Below, in pieces: positions 34,946 through 43,583 of a stretch of DNA of 64,000 bases. The notes below the pieces were generated by a model. That model was given only the letters and a program-made list of their open reading frames with translations, made no database searches and was not told where the DNA came from. Origin of the DNA: Acidobacteriota bacterium. GTDB taxonomy: Bacteria; Acidobacteriota; Terriglobia; Bryobacterales; Bryobacteraceae. The DNA is taken from the NCBI GenBank assembly GCA_016213775.1, contig JACQZR010000222.1, forward strand, positions 62,001 to 126,000, written 5' to 3'. The first letter of the stretch is position 1. Each line of letters opens with the position of its first letter. A program made the position numbers and the translations under genes.

Positions 34946-36025
34946 CTACCCCGGCACGCTGCGGTAAGCCGGGAAAAACTCCCGGTCCGCTTCCACCCCC
35001 ATGGCCTCCAGGCGTGCCCGGTGCGCCGTCTCCAGCTCCCGGTACACAGGCTCATCCAACACCCAGCCGCCAATCTGGAATCCGTGCGTCACCTCGGAAA
35101 ACCTGCTCTTGTACTCAAACAACGAATCCTGGCGTCCGCCGACGCCTCCGCCCAGATGCATCGACCGCAGCCCCCGCTCCGTTCCCCAGCGCCGCACATA
35201 GTCGAGCAGAGCCTTCGACGGCGACTCCGCCGCAAACCGCTCATCGGTTCCGATCAGGTGACAATGCACGTAAGGAGCGTACTCCATCACCAACATCGCC
35301 GCTACCACCGCTCCCTGATACTTAGTCACAAACAGCCGCGCATTCTCGCCTAATAAGCAGCGGAATTCGCGGACCCAATCCGCATCCACTACAAACTCCG
35401 CGCGGCTCATCCGCCGTGACATAGTCGCGGTATAGACCCGAATGAAGTCATCCAGGTGAGCAAACTCGTGATCCTCGCCGCATTCATATCCGGCTTCGAA
35501 TAACTTCCGGATACTTTGCCGCATTTTCTTGTTATACCCGCGAACCTGCTGCTCCAACGATTGTGTCAAATCGATCGACACGGTCAATCCCAACTCCCGC
35601 AAACCCTCCCAGGCCGGCTTCCCGTCCTCGCTGCTCACGCCGTCCAACAACCGCGCGTTGCCTAACAGCGGATGGAAGCGCGTGAACGCCGATACAGCGT
35701 GCTGCTGCTTCCAATGATAGAGTAGCGCCCGCCAGGCCCGTTCGATAAAAGCCGGATCAGGCGTTCCCACGGGCCCGGGATACCCGTACGCCGAAGTTAC
35801 ATCGAAATACCCAGGCGCCTGAGGAATCGGAACAAGGAAGTAGGGCCACAAAAAAGCACACCGCTCTTCTTCATAGCTAAAAGCGTACGGCTCGCCCGCG
35901 GTCCCTAGTCCGGGCACCAGGTGATACTGAGCTGTGTGGTAAATGTCGTGCGGAATACGGGAAAGCACTTCGCCCCAGGTTCGGCTGGATGGTCTATGTA
36001 CCTCGGCCCGCGCTTCAACCAACAT
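34946..36025 (-). CDS. GNAT-fold acyltransferase, BioF2/FemAB-like, copy 1 of a tandem pair
   Basis: A 359-residue paralog of the downstream gene, of the same BioF2/FemAB-like group. Core segments are YNKKMRQSIRKLFEAGYECGED, ARLFVTKYQGAVVAAMLVM and GTERGLRSMHLGGGVGG. The ATG at 36025 was chosen because AGGAGGAG stands just before it and because it lies two bases after the stop of the dioxygenase gene; the upstream start at 36049 would overlap that gene. Differences between copies cluster in the acceptor-side segments (for example the AWEGLRELG against ACAGVRIRG region), which fits divergence of substrate after duplication. It presumably acylates an amino or hydroxyl group of the polysaccharide. 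Confidence 0.8.
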   Translation of the reverse strand: MLVEARAEVHRPSSRTWGEVLSRIPHDIYHTAQYHLVPGLGTAGEPYAFSYEEERCAFLWPYFLVPIPQAPGYFDVTSAYGYPGPVGTPDPAFIERAWRALLYHWKQQHAVSAFTRFHPLLGNARLLDGVSSEDGKPAWEGLRELGLTVSIDLTQSLEQQVRGYNKKMRQSIRKLFEAGYECGEDHEFAHLDDFIRVYTATMSRRMSRAEFVVDADWVREFRCLLGENARLFVTKYQGAVVAAMLVMEYAPYVHCHLIGTDERFAAESPSKALLDYVRRWGTERGLRSMHLGGGVGGRQDSLFEYKSRFSEVTHGFQIGGWVLDEPVYRELETAHRARLEAMGVEADREFFPAYRSVPG

Positions 36026-36027
36026 CG

Positions 36028-36903
36028 TCACATCTCCTCCTCGCGCCATAATACGGGAAACGCCGTATCATCCTGATAGTCGGGGTTTCCGTCAGCATTC
36101 TTGCGGCAGATCCGGTCGTTGAACAGTACCACCGGCTTGCCGTCACGGTGATAGGCCGCCCGGTAGCGGTTATCGTCACCTTGTAGGTGCACAGCCAGCG
36201 CGATCCGCGGACGCACGCTGCGATTCGGAAAACTACCGTGAACCGCGCGGCAGTGATGCAGGCTGAACTGGCCCCGTTTGAGCTCCATCACCACCGGCTG
36301 GAACGGAAATCCCATTTCCTCCACATACCCTTTCAGCGCGTCCATGTTTGCGCTGTGGAACGAAAGCGCCTTGCGGTCCAGAAGGTGCGACCATTTGTGA
36401 CTCCCATCCAGCACAACGATCGGTCCCATCTCCTCGCCGCAATCGTGCAACGGGATCCACGCAGTCAGCAGATTCTGAGAAGTGCAGGTACCCCAGTAAT
36501 CGCCATCGACGTGCCAGCCCACCACGGCCCCGGGCTGACCACCCGGCTTGTAGACCGTCTGATCGTCAAAGAGCCGGATACACCGCGTGCCCGCCGCTGA
36601 AGCCGCAACCGCCCCCACAATCGGCGACCACGCCAGCCGGCTGATCCGGCGATTCTGCAGCGAGATGTATTCGTTGTTCCGCGTTCCGTCGCCCGCGCCC
36701 GGCATCCAATCCGAGCAGTACTGCCCGGCTCCCTCCAAGAGCCGGTCGCGATGACCGGACCAGTGCTCTTCGAGACCGGCAAGCGTCTCTTCAATCAGCC
36801 CATCGGGAAGTGTCCTCGACGAAATCACCCAGCCGTGCTCCTGGTAGAATGCCACTTCTTCCGCAGTCAGCCTCTCGGCGCCAGCCTGCATAGTATTCAT
36901 CAT
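36028..36903 (-). CDS. PhyH-family Fe(II)/2-oxoglutarate-type dioxygenase
   Basis: A 291-residue cytoplasmic protein of the phytanoyl-CoA dioxygenase family. The metal triad is visible: His131 and Asp133 in GWHVDGDYW and the distal His222 in CRAVHGSFPN, with Arg residues in NRSVRPRIAL for 2-oxoglutarate. Families of this type hydroxylate lipids, amino acids or sugar nucleotides. Within a polysaccharide locus, directly before two acyltransferases, oxidation or hydroxylation of an acyl group or of an amino sugar is a natural guess. ATG 36903 follows AAAGGA. The start of the dehydratase gene's end is 43 bases upstream. Its 3' end was copied in the GNAT duplication. Confidence 0.88.
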   Translation of the reverse strand: MMNTMQAGAERLTAEEVAFYQEHGWVISSRTLPDGLIEETLAGLEEHWSGHRDRLLEGAGQYCSDWMPGAGDGTRNNEYISLQNRRISRLAWSPIVGAVAASAAGTRCIRLFDDQTVYKPGGQPGAVVGWHVDGDYWGTCTSQNLLTAWIPLHDCGEEMGPIVVLDGSHKWSHLLDRKALSFHSANMDALKGYVEEMGFPFQPVVMELKRGQFSLHHCRAVHGSFPNRSVRPRIALAVHLQGDDNRYRAAYHRDGKPVVLFNDRICRKNADGNPDYQDDTAFPVLWREEEM

Positions 36904-36945
36904 AATCAGATCCTTTGCTCCGATAAACCCCTTGTGAAAATATTT

Positions 36946-38895
36946 CTATCTCGTTCGCGCACCAGCCGCCGCCGCGCGAACCATCGGAAGCACGCTCGGA
37001 GACAACGGACGCCGCACCGTCTCCACCTGGCGCGCCTGCACAGCCAGAGCCTCCTCGCTCGGCGTGTACTCCGGAACCAGGTCCCGCATCAACCGCACCA
37101 AGCCGCCGGCGTCGTGCTCGTCGCACAGCGCCCGCAGGTATTCCAACCGGTCGATAGTCGCCGTCGACGCCCCGCCGCCAGTGAAAATCCTGATCTTGCG
37201 ATGCGCCGTCGACACAGTCGCTTCATCGTCCAGGTTCAGCTCTTCGTAGAGTTTCTCTCCCGGCCGCACACCAGTGAATTCGATCTTAATGTCCACATCC
37301 GGAGCGAGGCCGGACAGCAGAATCAGTTTTCGCGCAACATCCACGATCTTCACCTGGTTCCCCATGTCGAGGACGAAAATCTCTCCCCCGCGCCCCATCG
37401 CCGACGCCTGCAATACCAACTGCGATGCTTCGGGAATCGTCATGAAATACCGTTTCATGTCCGGATGCGTTACCGTCACCGGCCCCCCGCGCGCAATCTG
37501 CTCCTTGAACACCGGGATCACACTGCCATTGCTGCCGAGTACATTTCCGAATCTCACTGAAACGAATCTGGTGGAGTTGCAGGGCAGTCCGCGGATGATG
37601 AGTTCGCACAGCCGCTTGGTCGCGCCCATCACGCTGGTGGGACGCACCGCCTTGTCTGACGAGATAAGCACGAACTCACCGACGCTAAACTCCCATGCGG
37701 CACGAGCAACGTTATATGTGCCGAAGACGTTATTATCCACCGCCTCCACAATACTGGATTCCATGATGGGAACGTGCTTGTACGCCGCGGCGTGATAAAT
37801 GATCGTAGGACGCCATTCTCCAATCACCGCCCGCACACGCCGTTCATCCTGAACGTTTCCGATCACCGGCGCCAGCTTCACATCCGGAAACTTCGCCCGC
37901 ATCTCCCGTTCCAGATGGAACAGCGGCGTCTCCGCGATCTCGAACGCCAGGATGCACGACGGGCGGAACCGTGCCAGTTGGCGGCACAACTCCGATCCGA
38001 TCGATCCGGCCGCACCAGTCACCATCACCACTTTCCCCGCGATCTTGCCCTGCAACAGCTCGTGATCGAGTTGGACAGTGTCGCGCGCCAGCAGGTCCTG
38101 CATGTCCACCTCTCGAATCTGCGCCGCTATCCCCTTGCCTTCCACAATCTCGCCCAATGTAGCTACCGTGCGGAACTGCACACGCGCCCGCTGGCAGTGC
38201 TGCAGGATCTGATACATCTGCTCCGTTGTCGCCGACGGCGCGGCAATCAGAACCTCGTTCACGCCGGCACGGATGCTCACCGCCCCAAGCTTGGCGCCGC
38301 TGCCCAACACCTTCAACCCGTGAATGTAAATGCCCGCCAATTGCGGATCGTCATCGATGAATCCGTGTACGGCATATCCTAGTGAAGGATTCGAACGAAG
38401 CTCCATCATCAGGGCCACGCCGGCTCTGCCGGCTCCGTAAATCAGCACCTCCCGGCCCGCCTCCTGGTTTGCTTTGCGCGACTCTATCGCCAGCCGAGGT
38501 ATCAGATAGCGCGCACCCATCAGCAGCGAGCAAAGCATCCAGTCCAGAATCGGTACCGAGCGCGGAAATCCAGAGGGGGCCAATAGAAGAATTACCGGGA
38601 GACTCACCAGTGCTCCGGTCGCGTTGGCGCTTACTAATTGCAGAACGTCGGGCACCGAGAAGAACCGCCACGACCGCTGATTGAGCCGGTACCACTGAAA
38701 CACCATCAACTTCACCGTCACCCAAACCGCGATGGCGATCCTGAGGTGCGGTTGGTACAGTCCCGGCACGTCAAACTCGAACCGCAGCAGGAAGGCACAC
38801 CAGCCCGCGAGCGCCACAAGCAGTAGATCAAAGGCTACCTGCAAAAACTTTGGTGAGCGGATTCGATAGTCGAACATAAGCATTTCTCCAGACAA
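36946..38895 (-). CDS. membrane-bound nucleotide-sugar 4,6-dehydratase, PglF/WbpM/CapD-like
   Basis: A 649-residue enzyme with four N-terminal membrane helices (about 15-130), a first Rossmann domain (LIYGAGRAGVAL, 152-162) and a second catalytic SDR domain (VTGAAGSIGSELCRQ from 292). The catalytic region reads SSDKAVRPTSVMGATKR; as in WbpM and PglF, Met replaces the usual catalytic Tyr. Enzymes of this type convert UDP-GlcNAc to the 4-keto-6-deoxy sugar, the first step to bacillosamine or to FucNAc/QuiNAc. The next upstream gene is a matching aminotransferase, ten bases away. ATG 38895 is used; ATG 38883 is possible. Confidence 0.93.
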   Translation of the reverse strand: MSGEMLMFDYRIRSPKFLQVAFDLLLVALAGWCAFLLRFEFDVPGLYQPHLRIAIAVWVTVKLMVFQWYRLNQRSWRFFSVPDVLQLVSANATGALVSLPVILLLAPSGFPRSVPILDWMLCSLLMGARYLIPRLAIESRKANQEAGREVLIYGAGRAGVALMMELRSNPSLGYAVHGFIDDDPQLAGIYIHGLKVLGSGAKLGAVSIRAGVNEVLIAAPSATTEQMYQILQHCQRARVQFRTVATLGEIVEGKGIAAQIREVDMQDLLARDTVQLDHELLQGKIAGKVVMVTGAAGSIGSELCRQLARFRPSCILAFEIAETPLFHLEREMRAKFPDVKLAPVIGNVQDERRVRAVIGEWRPTIIYHAAAYKHVPIMESSIVEAVDNNVFGTYNVARAAWEFSVGEFVLISSDKAVRPTSVMGATKRLCELIIRGLPCNSTRFVSVRFGNVLGSNGSVIPVFKEQIARGGPVTVTHPDMKRYFMTIPEASQLVLQASAMGRGGEIFVLDMGNQVKIVDVARKLILLSGLAPDVDIKIEFTGVRPGEKLYEELNLDDEATVSTAHRKIRIFTGGGASTATIDRLEYLRALCDEHDAGGLVRLMRDLVPEYTPSEEALAVQARQVETVRRPLSPSVLPMVRAAAAGARTR

Positions 38896-38905
38896 TTCGA
38901 GCAGC

Positions 38906-40126
38906 CTATTGCGCGATGGCCCCTACGGCCACTGATTTCCGGCTGACTCCTCCGATGGCCCGCCCCAGAGCCCGCGCCACCGTGTCCGCCTGCGCCTCAG
39001 TCAACTGATTGAAGAACGGCAACGCAATGGTCCGGTCCGCCACGTGCTCGGTGATGGGGAAATCGCCGCGCCGGTAGCCGAACTGCTCACCGTAGAACGA
39101 CTGCAAATGGATCGGCGCGAAGTAGTTGTTGCACCCGATCCCCTCCGCCCGCAATGCTTCCAGCACGGCGCCGCGGTCTTCCCGCGAAAACTCATCCTCC
39201 AGCCGGATCACGTAGACGAACCAGCTCATCTGGACACCCGATTCCGCTGCCGGCTGCGGCGGGAGAATCACGCCCGGCACCCTCGCCAGCAGGTTGTTAT
39301 ACGTGCTGGCCACCCGCTGGCGATCCGCCAGAATCCCGCTCAGACGGCTCAGTTGTCCCAACCCGAGTGCGCAGTTGATATCGGAGAGCCGGTAGTTGTA
39401 CCCCAGCCTCTCGTGTTGCAGCCACGCACTCCCGTCGCCCCGTCCCTGATTCCGCCAGCTCCGCGCAAGCCGCGCCACTTCCGGATCGTCGGTCACCAGC
39501 GCGCCGCCTTCCCCGGTCGTGATCTGCTTGTTGGGATAGAACGCGAATGCCCCGCTGTTGCCAAAGCTCCCGGCTGGACGTCCGTGGATGCCCGCCCCGA
39601 TCGCCTCGCAGGAATCTTCGATCACACTCAGCCGCCGGGCTTCGGCAATCCGCAGAATCGCCGGCATATCGGCGGGATAACCAAACACGTGCACCGGCAG
39701 GATTCCGCGCGTGGACCCGTTCACCGCCCCTTCAATCTGCGTCGCGTCGATGTTGTACGTACGAATGTCAATGTCCACAAACCGCGGGATAGCACGCTCG
39801 TAAAGCATGCAATTGGCCGACGCAACAAAGCTGAACGGAGTCGTGATCACCTCATCTCCATCGCCGATACCGGCCGCCTTCACCGCCAGGTGCAAAGCGC
39901 TGGTCCCCGAGTTCACCGCCACGGCAAAGCGGGTTCCCGCCGCCTGGCTCAGGGCCTGTTCAAATGCGGGGAGCACTGGACCGAGACTCAGATGCCGTCC
40001 GCTCAGAACATCAAGCACCCGTTGACGATCCGCATCGCTGACATCAGGGGAAGACAGTGGCACAACTTCGGCGCGCGGCCGTGTTGTAGCGACTGGAGTG
40101 GCAGGCGCCACAGCCTCGCTGGACAT
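38906..40126 (-). CDS. DegT/DnrJ/EryC1/StrS-family PLP aminotransferase, PglE-like
   Basis: A 406-residue sugar aminotransferase. The PLP-binding lysine is Lys200 in AFYPNKQITTGEGGALVTDD, with NSGTSALHLAV (72-82) for the phosphate and FSFVASAN for the substrate loop. Members add an amino group to 4-keto or 3-keto nucleotide sugars; this one would aminate the 4-keto product of the neighbouring dehydratase, as PglE does in bacillosamine synthesis. The first 20 residues are a poorly conserved extension. It is followed downstream by the dehydratase and preceded by the phosphoglycosyl transferase, all on the minus strand with small gaps. Confidence 0.93.
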   Translation of the reverse strand: MSSEAVAPATPVATTRPRAEVVPLSSPDVSDADRQRVLDVLSGRHLSLGPVLPAFEQALSQAAGTRFAVAVNSGTSALHLAVKAAGIGDGDEVITTPFSFVASANCMLYERAIPRFVDIDIRTYNIDATQIEGAVNGSTRGILPVHVFGYPADMPAILRIAEARRLSVIEDSCEAIGAGIHGRPAGSFGNSGAFAFYPNKQITTGEGGALVTDDPEVARLARSWRNQGRGDGSAWLQHERLGYNYRLSDINCALGLGQLSRLSGILADRQRVASTYNNLLARVPGVILPPQPAAESGVQMSWFVYVIRLEDEFSREDRGAVLEALRAEGIGCNNYFAPIHLQSFYGEQFGYRRGDFPITEHVADRTIALPFFNQLTEAQADTVARALGRAIGGVSRKSVAVGAIAQ

Positions 40127-40139
40127 ATTCGTTTCCTTC

Positions 40140-40769
40140 TTAGTGAACTTCTTGTGTGCTCGCAGTCCGCGGGCCCATGAATTCTTCCATCGAAGTGGTG
40201 CCCGCCTTCGCGATGCCGGTTGCGCTCACGACTTTCCAGAACGTGAGCACCATGATCTTCAGGTCTAACCACACACTGCGGTGATTGACATACCAGAGAT
40301 CCAGTTCGAACTTACGATCCCATTCAATTTCATTCCGGCCATTTATCTGTGCCCACCCGGTGATCCCGGGGGGGACACTGTGCCGCCGCCGCTGTTCGGC
40401 CGAATACCGCGGTAGATAGCGTATTTCCAAAGGACGGGGGCCAACCAGACTCATATCGCCGGTCAGCACCGTCCACAGTTGCGGCAGCTCATCCAGGCTG
40501 GTCCGCCGCAAAAACTTGCCAAACTCCGTGATCCGCTGGATTTCCGGCAGTAGTGCTCCCTTCGCATCCCGCGAATTAGTCATCGTGCGAAACTTGATAC
40601 AGTCGAAAATCTTCTCCTCGTAGCCCGGCCGCGGATGGCGGAACAGAATGGGGCTCCCCAACTTAATCCGCACGGCCACCGCCACTACCGCCATTACCGG
40701 GGCAAAGAGAATCAGCAGGGATCCTGAGATAACCAGATCGAGAATCCGTTTGGTCAGTCGATATACCAT
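40140..40769 (-). CDS. monotopic phosphoglycosyl transferase, PglC-like
   Basis: A 209-residue initiating sugar transferase that moves a sugar-1-phosphate from a UDP-sugar to undecaprenyl phosphate. A re-entrant hydrophobic helix (about 10-33) is followed by IKLGSPILFRHPRPGY, KFRTM, the catalytic dyad Asp93-Glu94 in RTSLDELPQLW, and GDMSLVGPRPL, PPGITGWAQINGRN and WYVNHRS. These are diagnostic of the PglC/WcaJ-core family, and the short form without a large N-terminal domain matches PglC. ATG 40769 was preferred to the longer frame because that would run into the upstream acetyltransferase gene. It should start glycan assembly for this locus. Confidence 0.93.
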   Translation of the reverse strand: MVYRLTKRILDLVISGSLLILFAPVMAVVAVAVRIKLGSPILFRHPRPGYEEKIFDCIKFRTMTNSRDAKGALLPEIQRITEFGKFLRRTSLDELPQLWTVLTGDMSLVGPRPLEIRYLPRYSAEQRRRHSVPPGITGWAQINGRNEIEWDRKFELDLWYVNHRSVWLDLKIMVLTFWKVVSATGIAKAGTTSMEEFMGPRTASTQEVH

Positions 40770-40773
40770 TCCT

Positions 40774-41484
40774 CTATCTCTCCGTCCCCATAACTGCCGC
40801 CGTTGGAATCTCACGCAGATACCGGTCCCCGGGCTGTCGTTTGCGAATGACTCGCGCCGGAACACCATAAGCCACCACGCAATCCGGAATGTGATGCACC
40901 ACTACCGCCCCAGCCCCGACAAGAGTGTGCGCTCCAATCGAAATCTCGTGAATCACGCTCGCGCCGATGCCGATATTGCTGCAACTGCCAATGCGAACCC
41001 CGCCGCCCACCGCCACTCCCGGGCCAAGGCTGGCAAACGGAGCCATTGACGAATCGTGATCCAACGATGCCCGCGTGTTCACGATGCATCCTTCGCCAAC
41101 AAACGCGGCCGGATTGATCACCGCTCCTGCCATCACTACAGCGCCTTCGCCGATCGAAACACCGCGCGCCACTTGCGCCGAAGGATGAATCCCTGTAGCG
41201 AATCGCATTCCCGGGCAGAGGCCGTGAATCTCAGCCGTCAGATTCGCCCGCTGCCAGTTGTCTCCCACCGCGACGATCACCTTCAGACCAGGATGCTTCG
41301 CCGCCAAGCCCGGCAACAGATCCAGCTTGCCGGCCACCCGCCAGTCTCCGCATGCAAACCCGTCAGCTTTATACTCATCGAGCACGGCGATAATCTCATA
41401 CAGCCCCTGGCAGTGTAGGATGTCAAGAACAACCTTGGCGTGGCCCGAAGCACCATAAACAACAACTGGATTTGTACTCTTCAT
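40774..41484 (-). CDS. NeuD/PglD-like sugar O- or N-acetyltransferase (left-handed beta-helix)
   Basis: A 236-residue enzyme with an N-terminal Rossmann-like domain (VVVYGASGHAKVVLDIL, 7-22) that binds the nucleotide sugar. A C-terminal hexapeptide-repeat beta-helix follows (about 95-215), with NTRASLDHDSSMAPFASLGPGVAVGGGVRIG around the catalytic His. This is the PglD/NeuD arrangement; PglD acetylates the 4-amino group to give UDP-N,N'-diacetylbacillosamine. ATG 41484 (MKSTNPVVVYG) fits the family start better than the upstream 41508. It precedes the phosphoglycosyl transferase by four bases. Confidence 0.92.
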   Translation of the reverse strand: MKSTNPVVVYGASGHAKVVLDILHCQGLYEIIAVLDEYKADGFACGDWRVAGKLDLLPGLAAKHPGLKVIVAVGDNWQRANLTAEIHGLCPGMRFATGIHPSAQVARGVSIGEGAVVMAGAVINPAAFVGEGCIVNTRASLDHDSSMAPFASLGPGVAVGGGVRIGSCSNIGIGASVIHEISIGAHTLVGAGAVVVHHIPDCVVAYGVPARVIRKRQPGDRYLREIPTAAVMGTER

Positions 41485-41531
41485 GCGGCTTGCTTGTCTT
41501 GCGCTCACTTAGCTATCCACTTAACCCTGGC

Positions 41532-43583
41532 TTACCTGGCCGTATTCTCTAGAGAATAAATTCTGACATCATAAGCTGGAACACGCACTGGTACGCGCGT
41601 CACTGTACCCTGTAAGGTAAAGGGGGACGGCTGGTCCATAACGTACTCGCTGACGGTCACAGCCGGATCGCTGTTGTTGAACACGACTGTGCCCACCCAC
41701 TCCCGGCCCGTGTTGTTGATCAGGGTGGCGACAATCTTGCCGCTCCCTTGATTCACGGCGAACTGAATGGGTTTGCCCTCCACATGGGCGGGCACAAGGC
41801 GCGGCATCAGTTGGTCCATCAAAGCCACACCCGCCGCAACCAGGCTGTTGCGCCCGACGTTCTGCCCGAACAGCGCGGTGACAACATACACTTCTCCGGT
41901 ACCGTGCCGCCGCCGCGTCACCAGCGGCTCGCGATGATTCGTCACCGCCAGCACTTCCGCGTTCTCCACCTCCACCGCCATGTATGGGTAAGGCTCTTCG
42001 TCTTCATTCACGACGCCGTCGGCCAGCCATTCGGTCGCCGTGCCCACCTTCGATTCCTCCTCGCTGGCAACCAGCCCCGAAAGAGTCGCGTCGGAAGCCG
42101 CGCTCTGCCCTCCGAACATCACCAGCACGCCACCGCGCGCCACCCAGTTATCCAGCGCATTCCGCAGCCCCAAATCCAGCGTCACGTCACCGGCCAACAC
42201 GATCAGCTTGTATTGATCCAGCACCGCCGCCGGAACATGATTCGTCAACACGTCAAAGCTGTCGCCCCAGCGCGTGGTGGGCATCGGCTCGAACGGCCGC
42301 GAATCACCGCCCGCCGACAGGAACGCGCGAAACGCGGTTGCATTCGGAACGCCTGCGGCGTTGGCGAAAGACGCCCCCGGAGCCAACCCGTGCAGCCAGT
42401 GATCCGGATACGCCGTCCGCAACAGGTTGTTCACCTGCGAGTCGCCGGCATTGTACGCTATGTCGCCGTACCAAACCGCATCTTCCTGGTTAAACACTCC
42501 GTGCTTGGTGTCATAGCCGTGTTCGTGATTCATCAGGATCGCAGCCGGAACCACCGGCTTTCCCACATCCGTGTGCCGCCGTAGAGCGAAATTGCCGAAA
42601 TCCTGCAACGCGCTCCCCAGCGGATTCAAATCGCCATTCGACTTCCGGTACAGCACCGCTTCCATGTGCACGATGTTGGTGCCGGCCACGTAGGCCCAGT
42701 AGAGATGCCGCCTCAGGTAACTGGCTGACCATCCACCAGTCAGCACGCCGCTGTCGGTGTAAGTAGTCGCGCCCGCCGTTGTCGAACGCCACGACGATAA
42801 GTCGATCCCCCACCGCCGCCCATACTGCCTGCCCGCGCCGCGTATGAAGGCCACCCCCGTCACCACATCGCCCAGTTCATCCGACCCGCGCTCCAGCATC
42901 TGCAGTTCCGCCCCGAAATCGTAACCATAGTGGACGTTCGAGGAATAATCGGTCAGCGCCGCCAGTTTATATTTCCGCAAACCCGCCGGCTGCGCCAGAT
43001 ACTCCGCCAGGCGCGGGTAAGTGTTCCTGTAATAATCCATGAACCGCTGCAGCGCTTCGCTCCGGCTCAATCCGATGTACCGCGGCCGGCCTTGCGGCAC
43101 CCACGGCCCACCCGACTGGTCCCATTCCGGCATCAGGTTCCAGTAGAAACTCCCGCCGGGCGATGCGATCGCATCAAAGGTCGCCCGCTGCTGCTCGATC
43201 GCCGCTTCGGGAAGTCCGGACGCCCCTGTCGTCGCCGCCATCAACAGCATCACCCGCTGGCCGTACGACAGCATCGCCATGTCCACCGGCGGCGTAAACG
43301 TCACCGCGTTCCCCATCCCCGCGAGAAAATCCCGGGCGATCTCCGGATTCGTATAGGCCCGCGATCCGAAGTACTCCAGATACAACTCGAAACCGGTGGG
43401 ATCAGCCGGAAGCGCCGCCACCGCGGCAAACTCCTGCCTGCCTGGAAATAACCACAACGAGATCCCCAGTACGGCAAATCCAAAAGCGCCCACCGCCCCC
43501 AGCGTCTTCGCGCCGGGACGATGGAATGCCACCGCGTCTTTTACTGGAACCCAGCCTGACATGTTAGTAAGTGTGTTCTGCAC
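41532..43583 (-). CDS. membrane-anchored glycosidase-like protein of the polysaccharide locus
   Basis: A 683-residue protein that I cannot place firmly. GTG 43583 or ATG 43562 may be the start; the downstream one gives MSGWVPVKDA. One membrane helix (about 28-47, GAVGAFGFAVLGISLWLF) suggests an anchored periplasmic or exported protein. The middle looks like a TIM-barrel glycosidase (YWNLMPEWDQSGGPW, TDYSSNVHYGYDFG, GTNIVHMEAVLY) with acidic candidates, and the region 430-560 resembles the amidotransferase-like trimerisation domain of GH42 enzymes (YKLIVLAGDVTLD, GGVLVMFGGQ). A beta-sandwich ends the protein. It lies between glycosyltransferase and bacillosamine genes, so trimming or length control of the polymer is plausible. 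Confidence 0.6.
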   Translation of the reverse strand: MQNTLTNMSGWVPVKDAVAFHRPGAKTLGAVGAFGFAVLGISLWLFPGRQEFAAVAALPADPTGFELYLEYFGSRAYTNPEIARDFLAGMGNAVTFTPPVDMAMLSYGQRVMLLMAATTGASGLPEAAIEQQRATFDAIASPGGSFYWNLMPEWDQSGGPWVPQGRPRYIGLSRSEALQRFMDYYRNTYPRLAEYLAQPAGLRKYKLAALTDYSSNVHYGYDFGAELQMLERGSDELGDVVTGVAFIRGAGRQYGRRWGIDLSSWRSTTAGATTYTDSGVLTGGWSASYLRRHLYWAYVAGTNIVHMEAVLYRKSNGDLNPLGSALQDFGNFALRRHTDVGKPVVPAAILMNHEHGYDTKHGVFNQEDAVWYGDIAYNAGDSQVNNLLRTAYPDHWLHGLAPGASFANAAGVPNATAFRAFLSAGGDSRPFEPMPTTRWGDSFDVLTNHVPAAVLDQYKLIVLAGDVTLDLGLRNALDNWVARGGVLVMFGGQSAASDATLSGLVASEEESKVGTATEWLADGVVNEDEEPYPYMAVEVENAEVLAVTNHREPLVTRRRHGTGEVYVVTALFGQNVGRNSLVAAGVALMDQLMPRLVPAHVEGKPIQFAVNQGSGKIVATLINNTGREWVGTVVFNNSDPAVTVSEYVMDQPSPFTLQGTVTRVPVRVPAYDVRIYSLENTAR

